Of a DNA stretch of 15,317 nucleotides, positions 6,465 through 13,497 are shown piece by piece; position 1 is the stretch's first letter, and each line of letters begins with the position of its first letter. Both the position numbers and the translations under genes were made by a program. The DNA is from Pseudomonadota bacterium (GTDB lineage: Bacteria; Desulfobacterota; Syntrophia; Syntrophales; JADFWA01), in contig JAUVKS010000017.1 in assembly GCA_030596145.1 (NCBI GenBank), forward strand, positions 1-15,317. The letters are read 5' to 3'. The notes beneath the pieces are model-generated. The model had not been told where the DNA came from. It did not search any database and saw only the letters and a program-made list of their open reading frames with translations.

Positions 6465-6550
6465 CCCTGGATGATAAATGCATCGCGTCTATTTTATCTA
6501 TTTTCGCATCCCTCTAACCAATTGTTTTATTTTACCGTTTGGTCAAAAAG
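6465..6550. repeat. Direct repeat copy B: decayed duplicate of the ECF gene start
   Basis: This is the partner of 5171-5256. Read on the minus strand, the ATG has become ATA, while codons for a peptide ending HLSSR remain. The frame then stops within the bases right behind the mscS stop codon. The leader inverted repeat is kept. Upstream, the -35 region survives as CTGACA, but no TATACT-like -10 is left. It is thus a non-functional relic of an ECF S-component gene start lying between the convergent mscS and kelch genes. Confidence 0.7.
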
Positions 6551-6574
6551 CAACCTCTTATTAAAAAGCTGGTG

Positions 6575-8818
6575 TCAGGGATTGAAAAGCTCAGCAGTGG
6601 CCAGTTGCCATGTAACTCCATTCAGCAGGAACTCTCCCCCGGCGATCAGAACCTTTCCGCCATTAAGCAAAGCTGCGGTGTGGGAATTTCTCTCCATCGT
6701 CATGGAGGCAGCTTGAATGAAGCTGTTTGAATCCGGATCGTACAGCTCGGCGCTCGAGACGGGTCCATTTTCGTCCTTTCCTCCGGCCAGCAGAACGGCC
6801 CCGCTCGGAAGCAACGTCACCGTGTGCCAGAAACGGGCACAAATCATCTCGCCAGCAACCGGCGTGAAGGTCTTGGAAACGGGGTCGTAGAGTTCGGCAC
6901 TCGCCAGAGGGATCCCGTTTGCATCCTGACCGCCCGCGATCAGCACCATGCCATTTTGTAGCAAGACAGCCGTGTGATCGACACGCGTAGTCGCCATCTC
7001 TTTGGAAACGGGACTGAAGGTGCGGGTCACAGGATCATAGACCTCTGCGCTCGACAGGGCATCTTCAACAACACCCTTGTTGTTACAGCCCCCTGTGATA
7101 AGCACCCGACCATCTTTGAGAAGTGTGTCTGTATGACACATCCGGCTCGTGGTCATCGAGGTGCCGATAAGAGTGAAGGTGTCCGTTGAGGGGTCGTATA
7201 TCTCGGCACTGGCAAGGGGAATTGCCGTCTCGTCCACTCCTCCTATAAGCACAACCGTGCCGTCCATCAGGGCGGTTGCGGTGTGGGCCAGGCGAATGGA
7301 GTTCATCGGGTGATTGGCGGGGTTGAAGGTCGCCGTTGTCGGTTCGTAGATTTCGGCCATAAAGTCGTCGAAGCTTCCCCCGGCGATCAAAACCTTGCCA
7401 CTAACAAGCAGGGTGGCCGTGTGATTCACGCGCTGGACAGCCATCTGGCCCTCGGTGGGCGTGAATCTCTCGGTTAAAGGATCATAGACTTCCGCCAGGG
7501 AAAGTGCTTCGCGGGCGGAGTCTACCCCTCCACAAATCAGGACTTGATCGGTATTCAGTCTGGTCGCGGTGTGGGTGATCCGCGAGGAGTTGAGCCCGCC
7601 GGTTACGGTGAAGCTGTCAGATTCGGGATCGTAGATCTCGCCGCTGGCGAGGGCAAGTCCGCGGTAGTCGAGGCCCCCGACGGTCAGGACCTTTCCGCCA
7701 GGGAGAAGCACCGAGGATATGGGACCCCGGGCGATGTTCAATGGACTCGATGTAGGGGTAAAGGCATCGCTTGCCGGATCGTAAAAATCGGCAGCCGTTC
7801 CCGGTTTCAGATAGGTATATGACTGAAAACCGCCTCCGAGCAGGACCTTGCCGCTTGCGAGCAGAGTCGCGAAGTGCAAGAACCGTCCGGAACTCATCGA
7901 GCCCATGCAGGTCGTGAAGGTTTTGGAAACGGGGTCGTAGAGTTCGGCGCTCGAGAAGGCCTCGTCCATACCAGCACCTCCCGCGATCAGTACCTTGCCA
8001 TCGGGCAAGAGAGTCGCACTGGGGAACTTGCGTCCGATAGTCATCTCGCCGGCCGTGGGCGAGAACGTTCCAAGAGATGGGTCATAAAGCTCGGCCTTGG
8101 TAATATCCCCTGCCTCCATGTTGCCGCCGCCCACGACCAGTACTTGGCCGTTCTGCAGCAGGACTGCCCTATGGTCTCCACGCGAATCGCTTAAAGGGCC
8201 GGCAGTGACGGTGAAGCGGTTTGTAGCCGGATCATAGATCTCGGCACTGGAAAGGAACCTGCCATCGTTGTCAACCCCTCCCGTGATTAGCACCGTCCCG
8301 TCCTGGAGCAATGTGGCGGTATGTAAGTAACGGGTGGCCCTCATTGATCCTGTCGTGGATATGAATGTGTCGGTCTCCGGGTCGTACAGCTCGGCGCTGG
8401 ACAGGATATCTTCGTTCTCATCCCGTCCCCCAGTGACCAGCACCTTTCCGCTGGTGAGCAGGGTGGCGGCCGGCTGAAACCGACAGGCGGTCATGCGATT
8501 AGCGGTTTGGATGAAACGCCCGTTGGCAGAGTCATATATCTCTGCACTGGAAAGCTCTTTGCTCAAGGCATTGACACCCCCGACGATCAGTGTTTTGCCC
8601 GTGCGGAGCACGACCATTGCGTAACCGTATCGCGCATCGCTCATGAGACCCCGGACCGCAGCGAAACTGCCAGGGTTAATGTGCTTGTTAATGGGGCTAA
8701 AGGGTTTAATGGATTTAATGGATCGGCCAGGCTGACTGTTATCGTCTCCGTATCGAATGAACAGGAGGCCCGCGCATGCAAATACCAGAACGGCTACAAC
8801 CCAGGTCAGTCGTTTCAT
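6575..8818 (-). CDS. Kelch-repeat beta-propeller protein, 14 repeats
   Basis: 747 residues from the chosen start. An N-terminal hydrophobic segment (about 4-20, after MKR) acts as signal or membrane anchor; a Cys inside it does not sit in a good lipobox. The rest consists of 14 kelch motifs of about 50 residues, each with a HTATLLxxGxVLIAGG strand pair and an SSAEIYDPxxxTF strand, enough for two seven-bladed propellers. Such proteins bind proteins or glycans outside the cytoplasm; no galactose-oxidase catalytic domain is seen, and no ligand can be named. The ATG at 8818 has GGAGGG 8 nt upstream. The frame stays open to an ATG at 8998, but that lacks a ribosome binding site and would bury the signal segment. 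The gene converges on mscS. DNA repeats within it (for example 6864-6903 and 7914-7953, two mismatches in 40) follow the propeller periodicity. Confidence 0.9.
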   Translation of the reverse strand: MKRLTWVVAVLVFACAGLLFIRYGDDNSQPGRSIKSIKPFSPINKHINPGSFAAVRGLMSDARYGYAMVVLRTGKTLIVGGVNALSKELSSAEIYDSANGRFIQTANRMTACRFQPAATLLTSGKVLVTGGRDENEDILSSAELYDPETDTFISTTGSMRATRYLHTATLLQDGTVLITGGVDNDGRFLSSAEIYDPATNRFTVTAGPLSDSRGDHRAVLLQNGQVLVVGGGNMEAGDITKAELYDPSLGTFSPTAGEMTIGRKFPSATLLPDGKVLIAGGAGMDEAFSSAELYDPVSKTFTTCMGSMSSGRFLHFATLLASGKVLLGGGFQSYTYLKPGTAADFYDPASDAFTPTSSPLNIARGPISSVLLPGGKVLTVGGLDYRGLALASGEIYDPESDSFTVTGGLNSSRITHTATRLNTDQVLICGGVDSAREALSLAEVYDPLTERFTPTEGQMAVQRVNHTATLLVSGKVLIAGGSFDDFMAEIYEPTTATFNPANHPMNSIRLAHTATALMDGTVVLIGGVDETAIPLASAEIYDPSTDTFTLIGTSMTTSRMCHTDTLLKDGRVLITGGCNNKGVVEDALSSAEVYDPVTRTFSPVSKEMATTRVDHTAVLLQNGMVLIAGGQDANGIPLASAELYDPVSKTFTPVAGEMICARFWHTVTLLPSGAVLLAGGKDENGPVSSAELYDPDSNSFIQAASMTMERNSHTAALLNGGKVLIAGGEFLLNGVTWQLATAELFNP

Positions 8819-9049
8819 GGGTTCATCCCTCCCTGCTTCAAAACCAGCTTCTCCATTTCCCCCGCATCGCCTTTCTGCACCAAAACCCGGATGCCAGGCA
8901 GAACCAACGTGCTTCATCAGTCCAAAAAAAACGATATTCTTAAAGCCTACCTCCGACAGTTTCTCAAATGGGCACACTATATTTGCCCGTTGACTCATAA
9001 ATAAATGTTACCGAAGGGATCAAGAAAATCGTCAACGGTGATGATGGTG

Positions 9050-9058
9050 ATTATAGCA
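9050..9058 (-). promoter_or_regulatory. Extended -10 promoter upstream of the kelch gene
   Basis: The minus strand reads TGCTATAAT, a perfect extended -10. The -35 position (TTAAAT, 17 nt upstream) is poor. Transcription would start near 9043, giving a leader of about 225 nt before the chosen ATG at 8818. If the longer frame starting at 8998 were used, the leader would be only about 45 nt. Confidence 0.5.
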
Positions 9059-9327
9059 CGAGTCAAAGATTTATTTAAGTTGTGATTCCATTGCCTGTCT
9101 CAGTAAGAAAGGTTTGAGATCTTGGAATTATTTAGTAAGCTTATGTTTTATGGCAACAGGTACATGCAGAGACATATATTATGAGTCACCGATCCTTTTA
9201 AATCTCGCTTAGGGTAACATTTGATCTGCGTTAATTCGCACTTTTATCTTGACAATTCTAAAAAATGCTTTAGGCTTTTAACGTATATAGCCCATTTGTG
9301 GAGGAATGTCATGAAACTCAAACTTCT
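9059..9327. other. Intergenic stretch without a supported gene
   Basis: No convincing ORF or RNA gene. A GGAGG at 9299-9303 precedes a six-codon ORF (9311-9331) that ends inside the target duplication of the MITE, and a TTGACA at about 9250-9255 has no good -10. The region is AT-rich and looks like decayed sequence. Confidence 0.5.
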
Positions 9328-9482
9328 TTAGAGTGAGACCTCTGAAAAATATGCACACTGTCATTGCGAATCCGCCGCAGGCGGATGAAGCAATCCCAAA
9401 TATTCGTAATTACAAAAAAATTGCCACATCGCTTCGCTCCTCGCAATGACCTGACATGTATTTTTCAAGGGTCTCTTAGAGT
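9328..9482. mobile_element. MITE (141 bp) with 35-bp terminal inverted repeats and 7-bp target duplication
   Basis: The element spans 9335-9475. Its ends, GAGACC at 9335 and GGTCTC ending at 9475, open imperfect 35-bp inverted repeats (9335-9369 and 9441-9475; 26 of 35 positions pair), with an outer TGAAAAATA block and an inner perfect GTCATTGCGA / TCGCAATGAC block. It is flanked by a perfect TTAGAGT duplication (9328-9334 and 9476-9482). The interior holds TCCGCC-gca-GGCGGA (9371-9385) and no transposase. The structure is that of a non-autonomous element moved in trans. The CATTGCGA...CGCTTCGCTCCTCGCAATG core is of a kind dispersed in many delta-proteobacterial-type genomes, as I recall it. 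A transposase source is not present in the window. Confidence 0.8.
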
Positions 9483-9878
9483 GGGGGAGAGAAATTGGCA
9501 TATTACCGATTACTACAGCAACCTTCAGTTGTTATCTTGCACTAATCTTCTCGTATCATTTACCAGCAGTAAATAGTTAAGTCCTTCTTGTTAAATCTCA
9601 ATTCCTTTTCGCCAGAATTTAATGTATTCAAATTCAAGCCCTGACTTTACTCTCCATTGATAAACCAGTTGAAAATTTACCACGAGCCCCCTGACACAGT
9701 TGTTTGTAAATGCTGAATTCCGGCTTTCGCGGGAATGACAAAAGTGATCAATTTCAGCAGGTCACAAGTTCATATAAGATTAGTTATTGAACATAAGAAT
9801 TCGCAAATATGCCAATTGGGAAGCGTAAAAAAGTGAATGAAATCGCAGAACTAACCTGTAAAAAGGGGGGACCAAGAA
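9483..9878. other. Intergenic stretch before the subtilase gene
   Basis: Apart from the REP palindrome at 9715-9746 nothing gene-like is seen. The subtilase start has an AAAAGGGGGG Shine-Dalgarno about 8 nt upstream. No promoter with both good hexamers could be assigned. Confidence 0.5.
9715..9746. repeat. REP-like palindrome, copy 1
   Basis: ATTCCGGC (9717-9724), loop TTTC and GCGGGAAT (9729-9736) form an 8-bp stem with one G-G mismatch, followed by GACAAAA. It matches 13367-13398 at 27 of 32 positions, with a paired change in the stem, so both belong to one dispersed repeat family. Confidence 0.7.
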
Positions 9879-11696
9879 ATGAATAAGAAATATTTAACAT
9901 GTATCATGGCCGTAACGTTCCTTTTTGGGGGGATTTTATTCTCACCTTATTTTGCAGGAGCGCAAAGTCAATATGTGTCTGGAGAAATATTGGTTAAATT
10001 CCAGCCAGGGGTTTGTGAAACTGAAATAAATGCTATGAATGAATTTTATGGGGTCGAAATCATAGAGTATCTCGAAAAGCTTGATGTTTACCATTTAAGG
10101 ATTCCAGCTGAAAAGACAGTCGAACAAATGATAGACTGGTACAGCAATGACCCAAGTGTTCAATATGCCGAGCCTAATTATATGGGAAGAGGTGGCGATT
10201 TTACCCCTAATGATACTGGCTTCGACTCTCAGTGGCATCTAAATAATACCGGCCAGACCGGAGGCACGCCAGACGCAGATATTGACGCGGTCGAAGGATG
10301 GCAAATCACGAGAGGAAGCAGTTCTGTCGTAGTCGCCGTCCTTGATACAGGCATTGATTTTAGTGACCCTGAATTTCAGGGAAGAATTTTACCAGGCTTT
10401 GACTTTGTGAATGATGATAATGATCCTTCGGCGGATCCTTGGACGGGGCACGAAATTCATGGTCTTCTGGTTTCCGGGATTCTTGCTGGAAATGCAGATA
10501 ATTCCTTTGGAACAGCGGGCATCGACCATAATGTTAAAATCCTTCCTGTAAAGGTGCTTGATTCTAATAAAGAAGGTACTACCGTTGTTCTCGCACTCGG
10601 CCTGATTTTTGCTGCCGACCAGAAAGCCCATGTCATAAATATGAGTTTAGTCGATTATCGGCTTGACTCTCCAACCCTGAATTATGCACTCCAGTTTGCA
10701 AGAGATTCCGGGGCGGTTCTAATAGCTGGCGCTGGGAACAACGGCATTGGGGATGCCGATGTCTCAGGACCAGGGGCTTCTCCCTTAACGATATCAGTGG
10801 GAGCTACGGACCATAATGACGCAAGATTATCGTATCCGGCGGTGGCATCTGGCACCGGCTCAGCCCTTGATGTGGTTGCACCCGGAGAGGAGGTTATAAC
10901 TTGGCATTCTTACTTTTTCACCGGTACTTCCGCGGCCGCACCGGTTGTCTCTGGAATTGCGACGCTTATGTTATCAATAGACCCTTCCCTGACTCATGAT
11001 GAAATTCGCAACATTCTCATCCAAACGGCTGAAGATCAGGTTGGTCCTCCCTCCGAGGACACCCCCGGCAGGGACGACTTTTTTGGTCATGGAAGGGTAA
11101 ACATGAACGCGGCACTTACGGAAGTCAGCGGCAATGGAAATCAACCGCCAGTAGCATACATCGATTCAATACGGCCAAACCCGGCAAATAAGGGCACTAA
11201 TATAGTGTTTATTGGTCATGGCACTGACCCTGACCTCTTCGACTGGCCGCGTTCTTATCACTGGACATCTGACATTGATGGGGATCTGAGCAATCGCCGA
11301 TTCTTCATGAGGAGAGACTTGTCTGTGGGGACACACATCATAACCTTAAAAGTGGCTGACAGTAATGGGCTATGGTCGAATCCGGTTACCCAGACCCTGA
11401 TAGTAAATTCTGGACCTGAAAATCAACCACCAGTAGCGTACATTAATTCAATACGGCCAAACCCGGCAAAAAAAGGCTACCCGGTAATGTTTATGGGTCG
11501 TGGCACAGACCCTGACCGCTTCGATTGGCTTCGTTCTTATCACTGGACATCTGACAAAGATGGGGTTCTGAGCAATCGCTCATTCTTCATGAAGCGAGAT
11601 TTGTCTGTGGGGACACACATCATAACCTTAAGGGTGGCTGACAGTAAATGGCTATGGTCAAATCCGGTTAGCCAAACCCTGATAGTAAATCCATGA
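9879..11696 (+). CDS. Secreted subtilisin-like serine protease (S8) with two C-terminal tandem domains
   Basis: 605 residues. A Sec signal peptide spans 1 to about 28 (hydrophobic core IMAVTFLFGGILF, cleavage near AGA-QS). A prodomain follows at about 32-101 (VSGEILVKFQPGV... QYAEPNY), like the fervidolysin-type inhibitory propeptide. The S8 catalytic domain covers about 115-412: Asp156 in VAVLDTGID, His194 in IHGLLVSG, oxyanion Asn287 in AGAGNNG, and Ser351 in GTSAAAP. The triad is complete, although the His and Ser contexts depart from the usual HGTHVAG and GTSMAAP. The C-terminus holds two near-identical 90-residue domains (421-510 and 515-604), probably Ig/PKD-like beta sandwiches that bind a surface or substrate. 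It acts outside the cytoplasm. Transcribed alone, it ends at the hairpin 11773-11811. Confidence 0.93.
   Translation: MNKKYLTCIMAVTFLFGGILFSPYFAGAQSQYVSGEILVKFQPGVCETEINAMNEFYGVEIIEYLEKLDVYHLRIPAEKTVEQMIDWYSNDPSVQYAEPNYMGRGGDFTPNDTGFDSQWHLNNTGQTGGTPDADIDAVEGWQITRGSSSVVVAVLDTGIDFSDPEFQGRILPGFDFVNDDNDPSADPWTGHEIHGLLVSGILAGNADNSFGTAGIDHNVKILPVKVLDSNKEGTTVVLALGLIFAADQKAHVINMSLVDYRLDSPTLNYALQFARDSGAVLIAGAGNNGIGDADVSGPGASPLTISVGATDHNDARLSYPAVASGTGSALDVVAPGEEVITWHSYFFTGTSAAAPVVSGIATLMLSIDPSLTHDEIRNILIQTAEDQVGPPSEDTPGRDDFFGHGRVNMNAALTEVSGNGNQPPVAYIDSIRPNPANKGTNIVFIGHGTDPDLFDWPRSYHWTSDIDGDLSNRRFFMRRDLSVGTHIITLKVADSNGLWSNPVTQTLIVNSGPENQPPVAYINSIRPNPAKKGYPVMFMGRGTDPDRFDWLRSYHWTSDKDGVLSNRSFFMKRDLSVGTHIITLRVADSKWLWSNPVSQTLIVNP
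11139..11408 (+). repeat. Tandem domain repeat 1 in the subtilase
   Basis: This encodes residues 421-510, from NQPPVAY to TLIVN. It is 72 of 90 residues identical to the following unit, with long DNA blocks unchanged (for example the segment encoding RDLSVGTHIITL), which points to a recent internal duplication. Confidence 0.9.
11421..11690 (+). repeat. Tandem domain repeat 2 in the subtilase
   Basis: This encodes residues 515-604, again from NQPPVAY to TLIVN, 282 bp downstream of unit 1 after a four-residue linker. Changes from unit 1 cluster around residues 531-537 and near 590, so the rest is under constraint or very recently copied. Confidence 0.9.
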
Positions 11697-11772
11697 TTAT
11701 GAACCTCAACCGTGGTAATATTCGGAAGTGTAACTTCTTTTGATTGCTGGAGGAAATTTGAACTGACCGGTT

Positions 11773-11811
11773 ATAGATCGGCTGCTGCAAGAAAATTAGC
11801 AGCCGATCTAT
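11773..11811 (+). terminator. Hairpin terminator of the subtilase gene
   Basis: ATAGATCGGCTGCT (11773-11786) and its exact complement (11798-11811) give a perfect 14-bp stem with an 11-nt loop. Only TT follows, so it is a strong stem with a weak U-tract. It lies 76 bp after the stop. Confidence 0.7.
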
Positions 11812-11899
11812 TTGAAACACACGTTGAAAGAAGCTTTATTAAAAACTGAAAGGTTTTACTGTGGCGGCTATCTTTCATAACTTGGAAGGAATTTTTTTC

Positions 11900-11927
11900 T
11901 TGACAAACATAACGTTGTTATGTTAAT
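11900..11927 (+). promoter_or_regulatory. tetR promoter with embedded operator
   Basis: TTGACA (11900-11905) and GTTAAT (11922-11927) are spaced by 16 nt. The palindrome AACATAACGTTGTTATGTT (11906-11924; 8-bp perfect arms around GTT) fills the spacer and touches the -10. Binding there would block RNA polymerase, so the adjoining TetR protein very probably represses itself. Confidence 0.75.
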
Positions 11928-11946
11928 TGGTATCTGAGGCTGAAAG

Positions 11947-12552
11947 ATGGTAATGGACAATAACAAACAAGTCAAAATACTGGAAAAGGCGCACGATCAT
12001 TTCCTGGCCTTTGGCTACGGCGGGACAAAACTTCGCAACATCGCTCAAGACGCGGGAGTAACCACTGGAGCAGTTTACCATCACTTCACAGGTAAGGATG
12101 AATTGTTCGTCGAAGTTTGCCTGCGCGGATTTCAAATTATGAAGCGCCGTTTTCAGCCGGCGGCAAAAATCACAGAAGGCCGGCCGCCAGCCGAACGCAT
12201 CGTGGCTTTTTTCGATGCCTATATTTCCTTTTTCTTTGAGGACCGCGGATATTACGAGTTAATCGAACAGTTACAAATCAACCGCAAACAGCTTAACATT
12301 TCAGAAAAACTGATGAAAAAGATGGAAGGGGCTTCAAGATCATCCGTGGAAGTTGTGACCCGTGCGTTGATGGAGACAGATTTGCCTTTGACCGATGCCC
12401 AGATCAACGAACGGGTTATCCTTTTTGTTTCGTTTGCTGAAGGGCTATTCCAGTGCATGCGGAAGGGCTTGTTAGAACGAAGTAGCGTCTCGTTCGGAGA
12501 CATCCGCTCATTTATGCTATCCAAAATTGAGGGATTACTCGATACGAAATAG
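11947..12552 (+). CDS. TetR/AcrR family transcriptional repressor
   Basis: 201 residues. The N-terminal DNA-binding domain has the TetR helix-turn-helix at about 27-46 (TKLRNIAQDAGVTTGAVYHH) followed by the typical FTGKDELF. The C-terminal ligand and dimer domain (about 60-200) is all helical and shows no assignable ligand motif. Its start has GAGG 7 nt upstream of the ATG; a second ATG two codons on is also possible. The palindrome in its own promoter, and a shorter related one before the next gene, are the likely operators. The neighbouring flavoprotein is the likely target, with derepression by an unknown small effector. The gene order is tetR followed by the flavoprotein gene, both on the plus strand. 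Confidence 0.9.
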   Translation: MVMDNNKQVKILEKAHDHFLAFGYGGTKLRNIAQDAGVTTGAVYHHFTGKDELFVEVCLRGFQIMKRRFQPAAKITEGRPPAERIVAFFDAYISFFFEDRGYYELIEQLQINRKQLNISEKLMKKMEGASRSSVEVVTRALMETDLPLTDAQINERVILFVSFAEGLFQCMRKGLLERSSVSFGDIRSFMLSKIEGLLDTK

Positions 12553-12574
12553 ACAAGAGGCAGGGTTGTTTTTT

Positions 12575-12597
12575 TTGACTATAAACATAACTATGTT
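12575..12597 (+). promoter_or_regulatory. Second TetR-type operator before the flavoprotein gene
   Basis: TTGACT (12575-12580) is followed by AACATAACTATGTT (12584-12597), a perfect 6-bp inverted repeat around AC. It shares the AACATAAC half-site with the tetR operator, but its half-sites are closer together. A good -10 is not evident; the following bases (ACGGAAATAAAGG) are poor. Confidence 0.6.
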
Positions 12598-12660
12598 ACG
12601 GAAATAAAGGAAGAGACGATTTTGATATAGTAATTTAAAAAATTTGTACGGAGTCTGATA

Positions 12661-13230
12661 ATGAAAATTTTAGTTTTGAACGGAAGTCCCCGTAAAAACG
12701 GAACCGTCGCAACCCTTTTAAAAACGGTAGCCGAAGGTGCTGGGGAAAACAATGAGACAAAATGGATCAATATATATGATCTTAATATGAAACCCTGTAT
12801 TGCATGTATGAAATGCAGACCTGACGGGAAATGTGCTCTACCGGAAGATGATGCCCATATCATTGGCGAAAAAATTAAAGAGGCTGATGGTCTGATTATT
12901 GGAACACCTACACACTGGGGAAACATGAGTGCCCAGCTTAAACTGTTATTCGACCGCAATGTACCTGTGTTTATTGGAGAAAAACCCAATGGAATGCCCA
13001 TTCCCAGACAAAAGGGTAAGCCGGCAGTTATCGTTACCGCCTGTACCACTCCATGGCCGTTCAATTTTATTGCTGCTGAGAGTCGAGGCGCCGTGCGAGC
13101 CGTGCGCGAGATACTACACTATGGTGGATACAAGATTTCAGGCAAGATAGTTAAGCCTGGCACCAAGAAAAAGCCCCGGCTTCCAAAAAAACTTTTGGAC
13201 AAAGCTAAGGCCATCGGACACCGGTTCTAA
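12661..13230 (+). CDS. Flavodoxin-fold NAD(P)H-dependent oxidoreductase, probable iron-sulfur flavoprotein
   Basis: 189 residues, near the 191 of the Methanosarcina iron-sulfur flavoprotein Isf. The phosphate-binding loop for FMN is NGSPRKNGT (7-15), and the second flavin loop is GTPTHWGNMSAQLK (81-94). Four Cys with spacing CX2CX2CX5C (C46, C49, C52, C58) match the compact Isf cluster motif, so a [4Fe-4S] cluster is likely. Such proteins pass electrons between ferredoxin-like donors and small oxidants, or reduce quinones and peroxide. The protein is soluble. GGAG lies 7 nt before the ATG. It is preceded by a TetR gene 108 bp upstream and by a related operator, so it is probably controlled by that repressor. 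An ordinary NADPH-dependent FMN reductase without a cluster is the alternative. Confidence 0.82.
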   Translation: MKILVLNGSPRKNGTVATLLKTVAEGAGENNETKWINIYDLNMKPCIACMKCRPDGKCALPEDDAHIIGEKIKEADGLIIGTPTHWGNMSAQLKLLFDRNVPVFIGEKPNGMPIPRQKGKPAVIVTACTTPWPFNFIAAESRGAVRAVREILHYGGYKISGKIVKPGTKKKPRLPKKLLDKAKAIGHRF

Positions 13231-13279
13231 CGATGCTCTGGAACAGTACATTGCCATGGGTTACGGCAAAAGCCATGGA

Positions 13280-13348
13280 GCCGTTTATGGGTTCCCGCCT
13301 ACGCCTGCCTGTGCAGGTACGGCAGACAGGCGGGAATCCATAAACGGC
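13280..13348. repeat. Long palindrome between convergent genes
   Basis: Arms of 21 nt (13280-13300 and 13328-13348) pair with one mismatch, beginning GCCGTTTATGG. The 27-nt loop contains a smaller pairing (GCCTG with CAGG). The sequence resembles dispersed GC-rich palindromes and could also serve as a bidirectional terminator for the flavoprotein and sdaA genes. Confidence 0.65.
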
Positions 13349-13366
13349 TAAGCACTTGAAAAGACC

Positions 13367-13398
13367 GGATTCCCGTTTTCACGGGAATGACAAAATTG
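13367..13398. repeat. REP-like palindrome, copy 2
   Basis: ATTCCCGT (13369-13376), loop TTTC and ACGGGAAT (13381-13388) form a perfect 8-bp stem, followed by GACAAAA. It belongs with 9715-9746. The stretch 13231-13497 holds only this and the long palindrome, and no gene. Confidence 0.7.
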
Positions 13399-13497
13399 TG
13401 TATATTTCGACTTTTTACGAGACCATCAACTATAACTTCCCACAAGGCAATCCGTTTTTGTAAGTGTTGATGGACCCTCAATTATCCCCATAAAAAA

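Noticed and set aside
8819..8998. 60-residue N-terminal extension of the kelch protein.
   Set aside because: The internal ATG at 8818 has a good Shine-Dalgarno and places the hydrophobic signal segment at the N-terminus; the extension has neither feature.
8507..9004. Plus-strand ORF opposite the kelch gene start.
   Set aside because: No family resemblance, no ribosome binding site, and it overlaps a clearly coding minus-strand region and its promoter side.
9171..9195. Possible sigma54 site in TGGCAACAGGTACATGCA.
   Set aside because: The spacing between GG and GC is 12 nt instead of the required 10.
9311..9331. Six-codon ORF MKLKLL with a GGAGG upstream, ending at the MITE target site.
   Set aside because: Too short to judge. 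Removing the MITE and one target copy does not extend the frame, so it is not a gene interrupted by the element, and no paired attenuator is visible.
9364..9576. ORF beginning inside the MITE.
   Set aside because: It starts in the inverted repeat, has a low-complexity Arg-rich beginning, and crosses the target duplication, so it is chance coding in a repeat.
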